This document shows, piece by piece, positions 15,107-23,858 of a stretch of 40,084 bases of DNA. The translations under genes were made by a program, and so were the position numbers. Numbering within the stretch: position 1 is the first letter of the stretch; each line of letters begins with the position of its first letter. Below the pieces are notes generated by a model. The model saw only the letters and a program-made list of their open reading frames with translations, ran no database searches and was not told the origin of the DNA. Source of the DNA: Streptococcus mitis (GTDB lineage Bacteria; Bacillota; Bacilli; Lactobacillales; Streptococcaceae); NCBI RefSeq assembly GCF_009496285.1, contig NZ_WIJK01000021.1, positions 1 to 40,084 of the forward strand. Reading direction: 5' to 3'.

Positions 15107-15853
15107 ATGGTAGAAGAATTATTAAAATCAGGAGAGAGAATCAATCAACTCTTTTCTACAGATATCAAGATTATTCAAAATAGAGAGGTTTTCAGCTATT
15201 CGGTGGATAGTGTACTTTTGTCACGCTTTCCTCGTTTTCCTAAAAATGGCTTGATAGTGGATTTTTGTGCTGGGAATGGGGCTGTTGGACTTTTTGCCAG
15301 TAGCCGGACCAAGGCGAAAATTCTGTCTGTTGAAATCCAGGAACGCCTGGCAGATATGGCTGAACGATCAGTCCGTTTAAATAGCTTGGAAGAGCAGATA
15401 CAGGTTATTTGTGATGATTTGAAGAATATGCCTACTTATATTCAGGGGAGTAAGGTTGATTTGATTTTGTGCAATCCTCCCTATTTTAAGGTGGACCCAA
15501 ATTCTAATCTGAACGAGAGTGAGCACTACTTGTTAGCTCGGCACGAAATTACGACTAATCTAAAAGAAATTTGTCGTAGTGCCCAAAGTATACTCAAATC
15601 CAATGGGCGTTTAGCCATGGTCCATCGCCCTGATCGATTGTTAGATATTTTAGACATGCTTCAACAACACAATTTAGCTCCAAAGCGTCTGCAATTTGTC
15701 TACCCTAAACGGGAGAAGGAAGCCAATATGCTTTTGATCGAGGCTATTAAGGACGGCTCCACTAGTGGTTTTAAGGTTCTGCCACCACTCATTGTTCATA
15801 ATGATGATGGTTCCTATACTCCAGAAATTCAAGAAATCTATTATGGATCATAA
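15107..15853 (+). CDS. tRNA1(Val) (adenine37-N6)-methyltransferase-like protein
   Basis: A 248-residue class I SAM methyltransferase with the SAM-binding motif [15 protein letters not shown] (about residues 51-65) and the catalytic N123-P-P-Y126 typical of N6-adenine transfer. It resembles TrmN6/YfiC (Bacillus YabB), which modifies A37 of tRNA1(Val). No independent ribosome site exists because the -10 is only 6 bases upstream. It overlaps the GIY-YIG gene by 11 bases, an order also common in Firmicutes (yabB-yazA). Confidence 0.9.
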   Translation: MVEELLKSGERINQLFSTDIKIIQNREVFSYSVDSVLLSRFPRFPKNGLIVDFCAGNGAVGLFASSRTKAKILSVEIQERLADMAERSVRLNSLEEQIQVICDDLKNMPTYIQGSKVDLILCNPPYFKVDPNSNLNESEHYLLARHEITTNLKEICRSAQSILKSNGRLAMVHRPDRLLDILDMLQQHNLAPKRLQFVYPKREKEANMLLIEAIKDGSTSGFKVLPPLIVHNDDGSYTPEIQEIYYGS

Positions 15854-16127
15854 AGCTTATATGTATGTAGTTGAGTGTCGGGATGGTTCCTACTATACTG
15901 GTTATACAACGGATGTCAAAAAAAGAATCGCCGTTCACAATAGTGGTAAGGGAGCCAAGTACACACGAGCTCGGTTGCCAGTAAAACTCATCTATGCTCA
16001 AGGTTTTGATAGTAAAGAAGAAGCCATGTCGGCTGAGGCCCTTCTCAAACGTAAGAAGAGAGCGCAAAAGGAAAGATTTTTATCTGAAAACCAAGAAAAA
16101 AATTTACTCAGTCATTTAGAAGAGTAG
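15843..16127 (+). CDS. GIY-YIG domain protein (UPF0213/YazA-like)
   Basis: A 94-residue single-domain GIY-YIG nuclease-like protein: [29 protein letters not shown] carries the two signature strands and the conserved Arg, followed by [15 protein letters not shown]. The start is the ATG at 15843, overlapping the end of the methyltransferase gene by 11 bases, so translation is probably coupled. The function of this family is not settled. A weak hairpin (AGAGGGGAGT/ACTCCTCT) follows at 16123-16149. Confidence 0.88.
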   Translation: MDHKAYMYVVECRDGSYYTGYTTDVKKRIAVHNSGKGAKYTRARLPVKLIYAQGFDSKEEAMSAEALLKRKKRAQKERFLSENQEKNLLSHLEE

Positions 16128-16154
16128 AGGGGAGTTCTTTGACTCCTCTTACTT

Positions 16155-16183
16155 TTGTCAAAAATTGAAAAAAATGCTACAAT
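16155..16183 (+). promoter_or_regulatory. ppaC promoter
   Basis: TTGTCA (16155-16160), a 17-base spacer and TACAAT (16178-16183), about 28 bases before the start codon. Confidence 0.7.
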
Positions 16184-16211
16184 AAAGAGAATAAAGAAAC
16201 GAGGTATTATC

Positions 16212-17147
16212 ATGTCTAAGATTCTAGTATTTGGTCACCAAAATCCAGATTCAGATGCTATAGGTTCATCTGTAGCCTTTGCTTATCTTTCAAAAGAAGC
16301 TTATGGTTTGGATACAGAAGCGGTGGCTCTTGGAACTCCAAATGAAGAAACAGCTTTCGTATTGAACTATTTTGGTGTTGAAGCACCGCGCGTTATCACA
16401 TCTGCTAAAGCAGAAGGTGCAGAACAAGTTATCTTGACTGACCACAATGAATTCCAACAATCAGTTTCAGATATCGCTGAAGTAGAAGTTTATGGTGTGG
16501 TGGACCACCACCGTGTAGCTAACTTTGAAACTGCAAGCCCACTTTACATGCGTTTGGAGCCAGTTGGATCAGCATCTTCTATCGTATACCGTATGTTCAA
16601 AGAACACGGTGTAGCTGTTCCAAAAGAAATTGCAGGTTTGATGCTTTCAGGTTTGATTTCAGATACCCTTCTTTTGAAATCTCCAACAACTCACCCATCT
16701 GATAAGGTGATTGCGCCTGAATTGGCTGAATTGGCTGGAGTTAACTTGGAAGAATACGGTCTTGCAATGCTCAAAGCAGGTACCAACTTGGCAAGCAAAT
16801 CAGCAGAAGAATTGATCGACATCGATGCCAAGACTTTTGAATTGAACGGAAATAACGTTCGTGTGGCTCAAGTCAATACAGTTGATATTGCTGAAGTTTT
16901 GGAACGCCAAGCTGAAATCGAAGCAGCCATCCAAGCCGCAAATGTAGCAAATAGTTACTCAGACTTTGTCTTGATGATTACAGATATCGTCAACTCAAAC
17001 TCAGAAATTTTGGCTCTTGGTGCTAATATGGATAAGGTAGAAGCAGCTTTCAACTTCAAGCTTGAAAACAATCATGCTTTCCTTCCAGGTGCCGTTTCAC
17101 GTAAGAAACAAGTGGTACCACAATTGACTGAAAGCTTTAATGCTTAA
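16212..17147 (+). CDS. ppaC: Manganese-dependent inorganic pyrophosphatase (family II)
   Basis: A 311-residue DHH-family pyrophosphatase. Metal ligands are visible: H9, D13 and D15 ([13 protein letters not shown]), D77 (TDHNE), and D98-H99-H100 (VVDHHRV). The C-terminal DHHA2 domain ends with the SRKKQVVP substrate motif. It hydrolyses pyrophosphate in the cytosol, driving biosynthesis. The ATG at 16212 is chosen over 16155 because the latter would lie inside the promoter and GAGG sits 7 bases before 16212. Confidence 0.96.
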   Translation: MSKILVFGHQNPDSDAIGSSVAFAYLSKEAYGLDTEAVALGTPNEETAFVLNYFGVEAPRVITSAKAEGAEQVILTDHNEFQQSVSDIAEVEVYGVVDHHRVANFETASPLYMRLEPVGSASSIVYRMFKEHGVAVPKEIAGLMLSGLISDTLLLKSPTTHPSDKVIAPELAELAGVNLEEYGLAMLKAGTNLASKSAEELIDIDAKTFELNGNNVRVAQVNTVDIAEVLERQAEIEAAIQAANVANSYSDFVLMITDIVNSNSEILALGANMDKVEAAFNFKLENNHAFLPGAVSRKKQVVPQLTESFNA

Positions 17148-17171
17148 TGATTGATGGGGAAACCCATTATT

Positions 17172-17196
17172 AAAAAGGAGTCTCGGCTCCTTTTTT
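17172..17196 (+). terminator. ppaC terminator
   Basis: AAAAAGGAG, loop TCTCGG, CTCCTTTTTT: canonical intrinsic terminator. Confidence 0.9.
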
Positions 17197-17210
17197 GCTA
17201 GGAGGAGACC

Positions 17211-17723
17211 ATGTTAGAATCTGGTGATTTGATTTTTGTAAAGGATTTGTCAGATATGGGACAGGCCATCCAGGAATCTACTGGCAACTATAGCCATGTG
17301 GCCATTTTTTTAGACGGCTTCATCTATCATGCAACTACGGAAGGCGGAGTCATTGCCCAATCTCCTGAAGATTTCTTTGAAGCTGAGAAAGTCTATGACC
17401 TTTATCGCTATGCGGAGATTGATTGTACAGAGGTCAAAAAGCGGGCAGAGAGCCTTTTGGGTTCGCCCTACAATGCTACTTTTTACCCGGATGGAGATGG
17501 TTATTACTGTTCCCAGTTTGTAGCAGAAATTCTCCCTATTTTTGAGACCATTCCCATGAAGTTTGGGGATGATACACAGGAAATTAGTGATTTCTGGAGA
17601 GAATATTATCGAGAGTTGGGGCTTCCTGTACCTCTGAATCAGCCTGGTACTAACCCGAGTCAATTAGCAGCATCACCACTTTTAGTTTGTAAAGAAAGGA
17701 ATCTTCATGATTCAGATTTTTAA
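17211..17723 (+). CDS. YiiX/YebB-like permuted papain-fold hydrolase
   Basis: A 170-residue protein of the NlpC/P60-related circularly permuted (YaeF/YiiX) type: a start like LESGDLIFVKD, catalytic candidate H29 in YSHVAIFLDG, and C100 in YYCSQFVAEIL. There is no signal peptide, so it is probably cytosolic. Members may hydrolyse amide or thioester bonds, possibly in lipids or cell-wall peptides; the substrate is unknown. GGAGGAG precedes the ATG. Its last 17 bases overlap the next gene, indicating coupling. Confidence 0.82.
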   Translation: MLESGDLIFVKDLSDMGQAIQESTGNYSHVAIFLDGFIYHATTEGGVIAQSPEDFFEAEKVYDLYRYAEIDCTEVKKRAESLLGSPYNATFYPDGDGYYCSQFVAEILPIFETIPMKFGDDTQEISDFWREYYRELGLPVPLNQPGTNPSQLAASPLLVCKERNLHDSDF

Positions 17724-18357
17724 TCCATCTCGCTTGACACGACAACCATTCTTTAGAGATTTGGTTGACTATCTTGATCAGCATGATGATGTTATTCTCC
17801 GTGAAATCAAGGCTCAGTTTCCAGGGGTTGCAGTTGACAAGTACTTGGAGGAATACATTAAAGCTGGTTTCATTCTTCGAGAAAACAAACGCTATTATCT
17901 CAATCTCCCATTTCTAGAATCTACAGATTCTCTTGAACTAGACCAAGAAGTCTTTGTGAGAGATGATAGTCCAATCTATCAAGAAATCCTGGGGAAACAT
18001 TTTCAGACGGAATTACGCAATCAAACCAATGCAGCAATCATAGAAGAGTGTACGGATTTTGCAAGGGAAAAGATGACACTATCTAATTATTTTTATAAGG
18101 TCAAACATCAGTATCCGCTAACAGAAGAACAGCAGAGACTGTATGAAATTTTAGGGGATGTCAATCCTGAGTATGCCCTCAAGTATATGACAACCTTTTT
18201 GCTCAAGTTCCTCAAAAAAGACCAGCTCATGCAGAAACGGCCTGATATCTTTGTGGACAGTTTAGTCTTATTGGGCTACATTGTTCAAAATGAAGATGGG
18301 AAATACCAGTTAGCTGTAGAATTTGATAAAGAAAGACTCATATTTATAAAAAAATAA
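17707..18357 (+). CDS. DUF1803-like conserved hypothetical protein
   Basis: A 216-residue protein starting MIQIFNPSRLTRQPFFRDLVDYL. The N-terminal ~65 residues look like a small helical/winged domain (DVILREIKAQFPGVAVDKYLEEYIKAGFI), and no catalytic motif or membrane segment is seen. I match it by memory to DUF1803 proteins of streptococci, function unknown. It overlaps the YiiX-like gene by 17 bases and is convergent with murE. Confidence 0.75.
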   Translation: MIQIFNPSRLTRQPFFRDLVDYLDQHDDVILREIKAQFPGVAVDKYLEEYIKAGFILRENKRYYLNLPFLESTDSLELDQEVFVRDDSPIYQEILGKHFQTELRNQTNAAIIEECTDFAREKMTLSNYFYKVKHQYPLTEEQQRLYEILGDVNPEYALKYMTTFLLKFLKKDQLMQKRPDIFVDSLVLLGYIVQNEDGKYQLAVEFDKERLIFIKK

Positions 18358-18358
18358 A

Positions 18359-18380
18359 GGCTAGGAAATTTCCTAGTCTT
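18359..18380. terminator. Bidirectional terminator between the DUF1803 gene and murE
   Basis: CTAGGAAATTTCCTAG at 18361-18376 is a perfect palindrome with A-rich and T-rich flanks. It separates the two convergent genes. Confidence 0.75.
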
Positions 18381-18390
18381 CTTTAAGTTC

Positions 18391-19836
18391 TTATAGATAA
18401 CGTTCTGCGATAACTGCATCTCCAGGGTAGTCTTCCTTCTTGCCTTGGACGATTTGGTAGCAATCAGCTCCTTTACCGGCGATAATGACGGCATCTTCAG
18501 CTTGGCTCGTAATAGACATAGCGGCCTTGATAGCTTGCTCGCGATCGACAATCTTTTCAACGGGATGGCTGATGTAGCTACTGATTTCATCTGCAATGGC
18601 CATCGGATCTTCGTAGTTTGGATCATCAGCCGTTAGAAAGACTTGAATTTCAGGATGTTGATTGAGGAGAAGTCCAAAGTCCTTGCGACGGCTTTCTCCC
18701 TTGTTTCCAGTAGAACCAAGAACTAGAGCAATCTTTCCATTCTGATGTGTTTCAACCACAGAGATTAGTTTTTTAAGACTGTCACCATTGTGGGCGTAGT
18801 CGATGAACACTTTTGCGCCATTTTTCTGAGTGAGAACTTCCATACGACCAGGGACACGAGTAGACGCAATCCCTTTTTTGATATCTTCAAGACTAGCACC
18901 TAAACGAAGACAGGCAAGTCCAGCAGCGACTGCATTTTCTTGGTTGAAATGTCCAATCAACTGGATATCATAGTCTCCTGCTAATTTACCAGTAGCTGAG
19001 AAGCTAAAGGCTTTGGAGTTTTCGATCTGGTTATTTGACTGGCTACCGTAGAAGTCATGCTCTTGGTTCTCAACTTGTTCTTTTAGAACAGAGAAGTGGT
19101 CCATATCGCTATTAATGACAACTGCTCGGCTATTTTTCATCAAGAGACGCTTGTGGTAGAAGTAGTCTTCAAAGGTTGGATGCTCAATAGGACCAATATG
19201 GTCAGGGCTGATGTTGAGGAACACACCTACATCGAAGGTTAGACCGTAGACTCGCTTGACCAAGTAGGCTTGACTGGATACTTCCATGATGAGGTGGGTT
19301 CTACCATTATCAACAGCCTGGGCCATCATGTCAAAAAGGTCGATACTTTCAGGAGTTGTCAGAGCAGACTTGAAGAAAGTTTTACCGTCCAAGGTAGTGT
19401 TCATGGTTGATAACATAGCTGGACGATGTTGCTGATTTAAGATATTGTAGGCGAAGTAAGCTGCTGTTGTTTTTCCTTTAGTACCAGTGAAAGCAAGGAG
19501 TTTTAGTTTATCCTGCGGGTTGCCATAAAATTCCATGGCAATCAAACTCATAGCCTTCTTAATATCGCTTACGATAATAACAGGAATATCTACTTCATAG
19601 TCTTGCTCAGCCACATACCAACCGAGTCCTTGTGAGATTGCCGAAAGAAGAAATTCCTTCTTAAAAGCAGCTCCTTTCACGAAGAAGAGAGAATTTCCTT
19701 GAGCTTTTCGACTGTCATAGCAGATTGTGTCAAAAACGACATTACTGTAGTTATAGCAGTAATGTCCTTGGTTGATAATCTCACGGAAGAGACCATCAGT
19801 TTTTAAAATATCTAATATAGTTTCTATCTTTATCAT
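18391..19836 (-). CDS. murE: UDP-MurNAc-L-Ala-D-Glu--L-lysine ligase
   Basis: A 481-residue Mur ligase that adds L-lysine to the peptidoglycan precursor. ATP loop GTKGKTT at residues 118-124; D404-D-P-N407 in the C-terminal domain is the lysine-specifying form (DNPR in diaminopimelate enzymes); N-terminal UDP-binding domain SRK at 42-44. It is cytosolic and essential. The gene is divergent from the lipid II flippase, with overlapping -35 boxes. The ATG lies where transcription should begin, so the mRNA may be leaderless (only AGAAAG directly before the ATG). Minus-strand reading throughout. Confidence 0.96.
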   Translation of the reverse strand: MIKIETILDILKTDGLFREIINQGHYCYNYSNVVFDTICYDSRKAQGNSLFFVKGAAFKKEFLLSAISQGLGWYVAEQDYEVDIPVIIVSDIKKAMSLIAMEFYGNPQDKLKLLAFTGTKGKTTAAYFAYNILNQQHRPAMLSTMNTTLDGKTFFKSALTTPESIDLFDMMAQAVDNGRTHLIMEVSSQAYLVKRVYGLTFDVGVFLNISPDHIGPIEHPTFEDYFYHKRLLMKNSRAVVINSDMDHFSVLKEQVENQEHDFYGSQSNNQIENSKAFSFSATGKLAGDYDIQLIGHFNQENAVAAGLACLRLGASLEDIKKGIASTRVPGRMEVLTQKNGAKVFIDYAHNGDSLKKLISVVETHQNGKIALVLGSTGNKGESRRKDFGLLLNQHPEIQVFLTADDPNYEDPMAIADEISSYISHPVEKIVDREQAIKAAMSITSQAEDAVIIAGKGADCYQIVQGKKEDYPGDAVIAERYL

Positions 19837-19843
19837 ACTTTCT

Positions 19844-19872
19844 ATTGTAAACCTTAAGTCTGAATTTTACAA
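19844..19872 (-). promoter_or_regulatory. murE promoter
   Basis: On the minus strand TTGTAA (19872-19867), a 17-base spacer and TACAAT (19849-19844). Seven bases separate the -10 from the murE ATG at 19836. Confidence 0.7.
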
Positions 19873-19894
19873 GTAACAAGGAAAAGTTTATAAT
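19866..19894 (+). promoter_or_regulatory. ytgP (flippase) promoter
   Basis: TTTACA (19866-19871), a 17-base spacer and TATAAT (19889-19894). Its -35 overlaps the murE -35 (19867-19872) on the opposite strand, so the two promoters are back to back. Confidence 0.72.
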
Positions 19895-19915
19895 GGAAGA
19901 TAAGGAACTTTTCCT
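19879..19915. repeat. 10-bp inverted repeat around the flippase -10
   Basis: AGGAAAAGTT (19879-19888) and AACTTTTCCT (19906-19915) are perfect inverted copies 17 bases apart, enclosing the -10. It is a candidate operator. The left arm is upstream of the predicted transcript start, so it is more likely a DNA site than an RNA stem. Confidence 0.5.
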
Positions 19916-19941
19916 AGTGATTAAAAATGAATGAGGAAGTT

Positions 19942-21564
19942 ATGTCTAACGAAAACAATCATCAGCAGGCCCAGATGTTACGAGGGACTGCTTGGCTTAC
20001 AGCTAGTAACTTTATCAGTCGCCTGCTCGGAGCCATTTACATCATCCCTTGGTATATCTGGATGGGGACTTATGCTGCTAAGGCCAATGGACTCTTCACT
20101 ATGGGCTACAATATCTACGCTTGGTTCTTACTGATTTCAACAGCAGGTATCCCAGTGGCGGTCGCTAAGCAGGTCGCTAAATACAATACCATGCATGAGG
20201 AAGAACATAGTTTTGCCCTGATTCGAAGCTTCTTAGGCTTTATGACAGGACTTGGTGTGGTCTTTGCTTTAATCCTGTATCTCTTTGCTCCGTGGTTAGC
20301 AGACCTTTCGGGTGTCGGTAAGGAGCTCATCCCCATTATGCAGAGTCTAGCTTGGGCGGTCTTGATTTTCCCATCCATGAGTGTAATTCGTGGATTTTTC
20401 CAAGGGATGAATAATCTTAAGCCTTACGCTATGAGCCAAATCGCTGAACAGGTCATTCGTGTTATCTGGATGCTCTTAGCAACCTTTATCATCATGAAGC
20501 TGGGTTCAAAAGATTATCTATCAGCAGTTACCCAGTCTACCTTTGCGGCCTTTGTGGGAATGGTAGCTAGTTTTGCAGTCTTGATCTATTTCCTATACAA
20601 AGAAGGAATGCTTCAAAAAGTTTTTGAAACTCGAGATAAGATTGATAGTAAAGGTCTCTTGATTGATACCATTAAGGAAGCTATTCCTTTTATCTTGACT
20701 GGTTCGGCTATTCAGCTTTTCCAAATCTTGGACCAAAATACCTTTATCAATAGCATGAAGTGGTTTACCAACTATAGTAATGAAGACTTAATTGTCATGT
20801 TTTCTTATTTCTCTGCCAATCCTAATAAAATTACTATGATTTTGATTTCGGTTGGAGTTTCGATCGGTAGTGTAGGATTACCACTTTTAACTGAGAACTA
20901 TGTTAAGGGTGATTTGCAGGCAGCTGCTCGGTTGGTGCAAGATAGTATCACCATGCTCTTCTTATTCTTACTTCCAGCAACTGTTGGAGTAGTCATGGTT
21001 GGAGAACCTCTCTATACAGTCTTTTACGGTAAGCCAGATAGTTTGGCTATGGGCTTGTTTGTCTTTGCAGTTTTACAGTCAACCATTCTTGGTTTGTACA
21101 TGGTCTTGTCCCCTATGCTTCAAGCTATGTTCCGTAACCGTAAAGCAGTCTTGTATTTTGTTTATGGCTCAATTGCTAAGATTGTTTTACAATTACCATC
21201 AATAGCGATTTTCCATAGTTATGGTCCTCTCATTTCAACGACCATCGGTCTCATTATCCCGAATGTCTTGATGTATCGTGATATCTGTCAGGTTACAGGT
21301 GCTCGTCGTAAGCTTATCTTGAAGAGAACAATTTTAGTCACTATTTTGACTCTAGTTATGTTTATCCTCGTAGGATTCTTACAATGGATGATTGGCTTTG
21401 TCTTCCAACCATCAGGTCGTTTCTGGAGTTTCCTTTACGTTCTTCTAATCGGAACAATCGGTGGTGGTCTCTACGGAGTCATGTGTCTCTATACTCGTCT
21501 CTTGGATAAGGTTATTGGACAGGCAAAAGCGGACCAGTTGCGAGAACGCTTGAAAATATCATAA
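19942..21564 (+). CDS. ytgP: Lipid II flippase of the MurJ/YtgP type (MOP superfamily)
   Basis: A 540-residue polytopic membrane protein with about 14 hydrophobic segments and the MOP/MVF N-terminus LRGTAWLTASNFISRLLGAIY. YtgP of streptococci can replace E. coli MurJ, so it probably moves lipid II to the outer face of the membrane. GAGGAAG fits the ATG at 19942 (MSNENNHQQ) better than the one at 19927. It is divergent from murE, which makes an earlier intermediate of the same pathway. Confidence 0.9.
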   Translation: MSNENNHQQAQMLRGTAWLTASNFISRLLGAIYIIPWYIWMGTYAAKANGLFTMGYNIYAWFLLISTAGIPVAVAKQVAKYNTMHEEEHSFALIRSFLGFMTGLGVVFALILYLFAPWLADLSGVGKELIPIMQSLAWAVLIFPSMSVIRGFFQGMNNLKPYAMSQIAEQVIRVIWMLLATFIIMKLGSKDYLSAVTQSTFAAFVGMVASFAVLIYFLYKEGMLQKVFETRDKIDSKGLLIDTIKEAIPFILTGSAIQLFQILDQNTFINSMKWFTNYSNEDLIVMFSYFSANPNKITMILISVGVSIGSVGLPLLTENYVKGDLQAAARLVQDSITMLFLFLLPATVGVVMVGEPLYTVFYGKPDSLAMGLFVFAVLQSTILGLYMVLSPMLQAMFRNRKAVLYFVYGSIAKIVLQLPSIAIFHSYGPLISTTIGLIIPNVLMYRDICQVTGARRKLILKRTILVTILTLVMFILVGFLQWMIGFVFQPSGRFWSFLYVLLIGTIGGGLYGVMCLYTRLLDKVIGQAKADQLRERLKIS

Positions 21565-21576
21565 TAGTTTATAAAT

Positions 21577-21630
21577 AAAATGAACAATTTGAACTTTCAA
21601 CTCTAAAAAAGTTTAAATTGTTCATTTTTT
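21577..21630 (+). terminator. ytgP terminator
   Basis: A long stem: AAAATGAACAATTTGAACTT pairs with the downstream arm ending in GTTCATTTT (20 bp, one G-U), followed by a T-run. A-rich flanking on the left suggests it may work in both directions. Confidence 0.88.
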
Positions 21631-21693
21631 ATTTAAAAAAGAGAGAAAAAAATAAAAATTGTAGAAAAAAGATTAATTTATGTCTATAATCGC

Positions 21694-21722
21694 TTGACTA
21701 AAAAAAACAATAGCTGTATAAT
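21694..21722 (+). promoter_or_regulatory. aliB promoter
   Basis: TTGACT (21694-21699), a 17-base spacer and TATAAT (21717-21722), with TG just before the -10. Confidence 0.82.
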
Positions 21723-21754
21723 GATACAAATATTTAAATTTGGAGGTTCTGGAA

Positions 21755-23713
21755 ATGAAAAAGTCTAAGGCAAAATATCTGACGCTGGCAGGCCTTGCCC
21801 TAAGTGCCGGTCTACTATTGGCGGCTTGTAGCAACTCAGCTAGTTCAACTAAAACATACAACTATGTCTATTCTAGCGATCCGTCTAGTTTGAACTATCT
21901 TGCAGAAAACCGTGCAACAACCAATGACATCGTTACCAATTTGGTAGATGGGTTGATGGAAAATGATCAATATGGTAACTACGTTCCATCCTTAGCAGAG
22001 GATTGGACTGTTTCTCAGGACGGTTTGACATACACTTATAAACTTCGTAAAGATGCTAAGTGGTATACCTCTGAAGGTGAAGAATATGCTCCAGTAACTG
22101 CCCAAGATTTTGTAACTGGTTTGAAATATGCTGCTGATAAAAAATCCGAAGCTTTGTACCTGGTTCAAGATTCTGTAGCAGGTTTGGATGACTATATCAA
22201 GGGGAAAACAACTGACTTTTCAACTGTCGGTGTTAAGGCGATTGACGACCAAACAGTTCAGTACACTTTGACACGACCAGAATCTTATTGGAATTCTAAA
22301 ACAACATCAACCATTCTCTTCCCTGTCAATGCAGACTTCCTGAAATCAAAAGGGGATGATTTTGGTAAGGTGGATCCTTCTAGCATTTTGTACAATGGAC
22401 CTTTCTTGATGAAATCCTTTGTTTCAAAATCTGTCATCGAATTCAAGAAAAATCCGAACTACTGGGATGAAAAAAATGTCTTTGTAGATGATGTGAAATT
22501 GGCCTATTATGATGGTAGTGACCAAGATGCACTAGCTCGTAACTTTGTAGAAGGAGTCTACAGCTACGCACGTCTTTATCCAAATAGCTCAAGCTTTGAA
22601 GGAATTAAAGAGAAGAACAAGGATAACATCATCTATAGTATGCAAAATGCAACTTCTTATTACTTGAACTTCAACTTGGACAGAAAATCTTATAACTTCA
22701 CGTCTAAGTCCTCAGATATCGAAAAGAAATCAACTCAAGAAGCAGTTCTGAATAAAAACTTCCGTCAAGCCTTCAACTATGCATACAACCGTACAGCCTA
22801 TGGAGCACAATCTCAAGGGGAGGACGGAGCAACGAAGATTATTCGTAACCTAGTTGTACCTCCAACATTTGTAAGTATCAACGGAAAAGACTTTGGCGAT
22901 GTTGTTTCAGAAAAGATGGTCAACTATGGCCAAGAATGGCAAGGAATCAACTTTGCAGATGCACAAGACCCATACTACAATCCTGATAAAGCTAAGGCTA
23001 AATTTGCGGAAGCCAAGAAAGAATTGGAAGCTAAGGGTGTGCAATTCCCAATCCACTTGGATGTATCAGTTGACCAATCAGCTAAAAAAGGTGTACTTGA
23101 AGCAAGCTCTTTGAAACAATCCATCGAATCTGTTCTAGGAGCTGAGAATGTGGTTATCGATATCCAACAGCTATCAACAGATGACTTTGACAACTCTAGC
23201 TACCTAGCTCAAACTGCAGCTCAAAAAGACTTTGATATCTATAATGGCGGTTGGAGTGCGGACTACTTGGATCCATCAAGCTATTTAGATATCCTAAATG
23301 TCAATAACGGTGGTATGTTGCAAAACATTGGTCTAGAACCAGGTGAGGTCAATGACAAGGCTAAGGCAGTTGGTCTGGATACTTACACTCAAATGTTAGA
23401 AGATGCTAACAAGGAGCAAGAACCAGCGAAACGTTATGAAAAATATGCTGAAGTTCAAGCTTGGCTCGTTGATAGCGCCCTTGCAATTCCAAACGTTTCT
23501 AAAGGTGGAACACCTACATTGAGAAAAACAGTTCCATTCTCTGCCGCCTTCTCTCAAGCTGGTAATAAGGGTGTTGAATCCTACAAATACGTGAAATTGC
23601 AAGATAAGATTGTCACAACAGCTGAGTATGAAGAAGCTAGACAAAAATGGCTGAAAGAAAAAGAAGAATCTAATAAAAAAGCCCAAGAAGATTTTGCTAA
23701 ACACGTTAAGTAA
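21755..23713 (+). CDS. aliB: Oligopeptide-binding lipoprotein AliB
   Basis: A 652-residue SBP_bac_5 family protein. Lipoprotein signal with LAAC and lipidated Cys25. The mature part begins YNYVYSSDPSSLNYLAENRA, close to pneumococcal AliB, and ends EESNKKAQEDFAKHVK as AliA/AliB do. It captures peptides for the Ami oligopeptide permease, whose membrane and ATPase genes are not here; peptide binding by Ali proteins also influences colonisation and competence. GGAGG lies 8 bases before the ATG at 21755. It is monocistronic between its own promoter and terminator. Confidence 0.92.
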   Translation: MKKSKAKYLTLAGLALSAGLLLAACSNSASSTKTYNYVYSSDPSSLNYLAENRATTNDIVTNLVDGLMENDQYGNYVPSLAEDWTVSQDGLTYTYKLRKDAKWYTSEGEEYAPVTAQDFVTGLKYAADKKSEALYLVQDSVAGLDDYIKGKTTDFSTVGVKAIDDQTVQYTLTRPESYWNSKTTSTILFPVNADFLKSKGDDFGKVDPSSILYNGPFLMKSFVSKSVIEFKKNPNYWDEKNVFVDDVKLAYYDGSDQDALARNFVEGVYSYARLYPNSSSFEGIKEKNKDNIIYSMQNATSYYLNFNLDRKSYNFTSKSSDIEKKSTQEAVLNKNFRQAFNYAYNRTAYGAQSQGEDGATKIIRNLVVPPTFVSINGKDFGDVVSEKMVNYGQEWQGINFADAQDPYYNPDKAKAKFAEAKKELEAKGVQFPIHLDVSVDQSAKKGVLEASSLKQSIESVLGAENVVIDIQQLSTDDFDNSSYLAQTAAQKDFDIYNGGWSADYLDPSSYLDILNVNNGGMLQNIGLEPGEVNDKAKAVGLDTYTQMLEDANKEQEPAKRYEKYAEVQAWLVDSALAIPNVSKGGTPTLRKTVPFSAAFSQAGNKGVESYKYVKLQDKIVTTAEYEEARQKWLKEKEESNKKAQEDFAKHVK

Positions 23714-23730
23714 TCAGTCTATTCAACAGG

Positions 23731-23765
23731 AAAAACGATAGTTTCTCAGGAAGCTATCGTTTTTG
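23731..23765 (+). terminator. aliB terminator
   Basis: AAAAACGATAG (23731-23741) pairs with CTATCGTTTTT (23754-23764): perfect 11-bp stem with a T-tract; it may act bidirectionally. Confidence 0.92.
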
Positions 23766-23782
23766 TATAGTTTGAAACTATA
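23766..23782 (+). promoter_or_regulatory. MET-box (MtaR/MetR operator) upstream of metB
   Basis: TATAGTTTGAAACTATA is an exact match to the streptococcal MET-box TATAGTTTSAAACTATA, the target of the LysR-type methionine regulator. Its centre is about 65 bases before the predicted metB transcript start, the usual activator position. Confidence 0.9.
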
Positions 23783-23823
23783 ACTAGCTCTTGAAAACAA
23801 GAAAACGAAGGATCCAAAATAAG

Positions 23824-23832
23824 TGGTACAAT
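23824..23832 (+). promoter_or_regulatory. metB extended -10 promoter
   Basis: TGGTACAAT with TACAAT at 23827-23832 and no recognisable -35, which fits dependence on an activator bound at the MET-box. Confidence 0.65.
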
Positions 23833-23858
23833 AGTTACTATAGATTTGGAGGTAAAGT

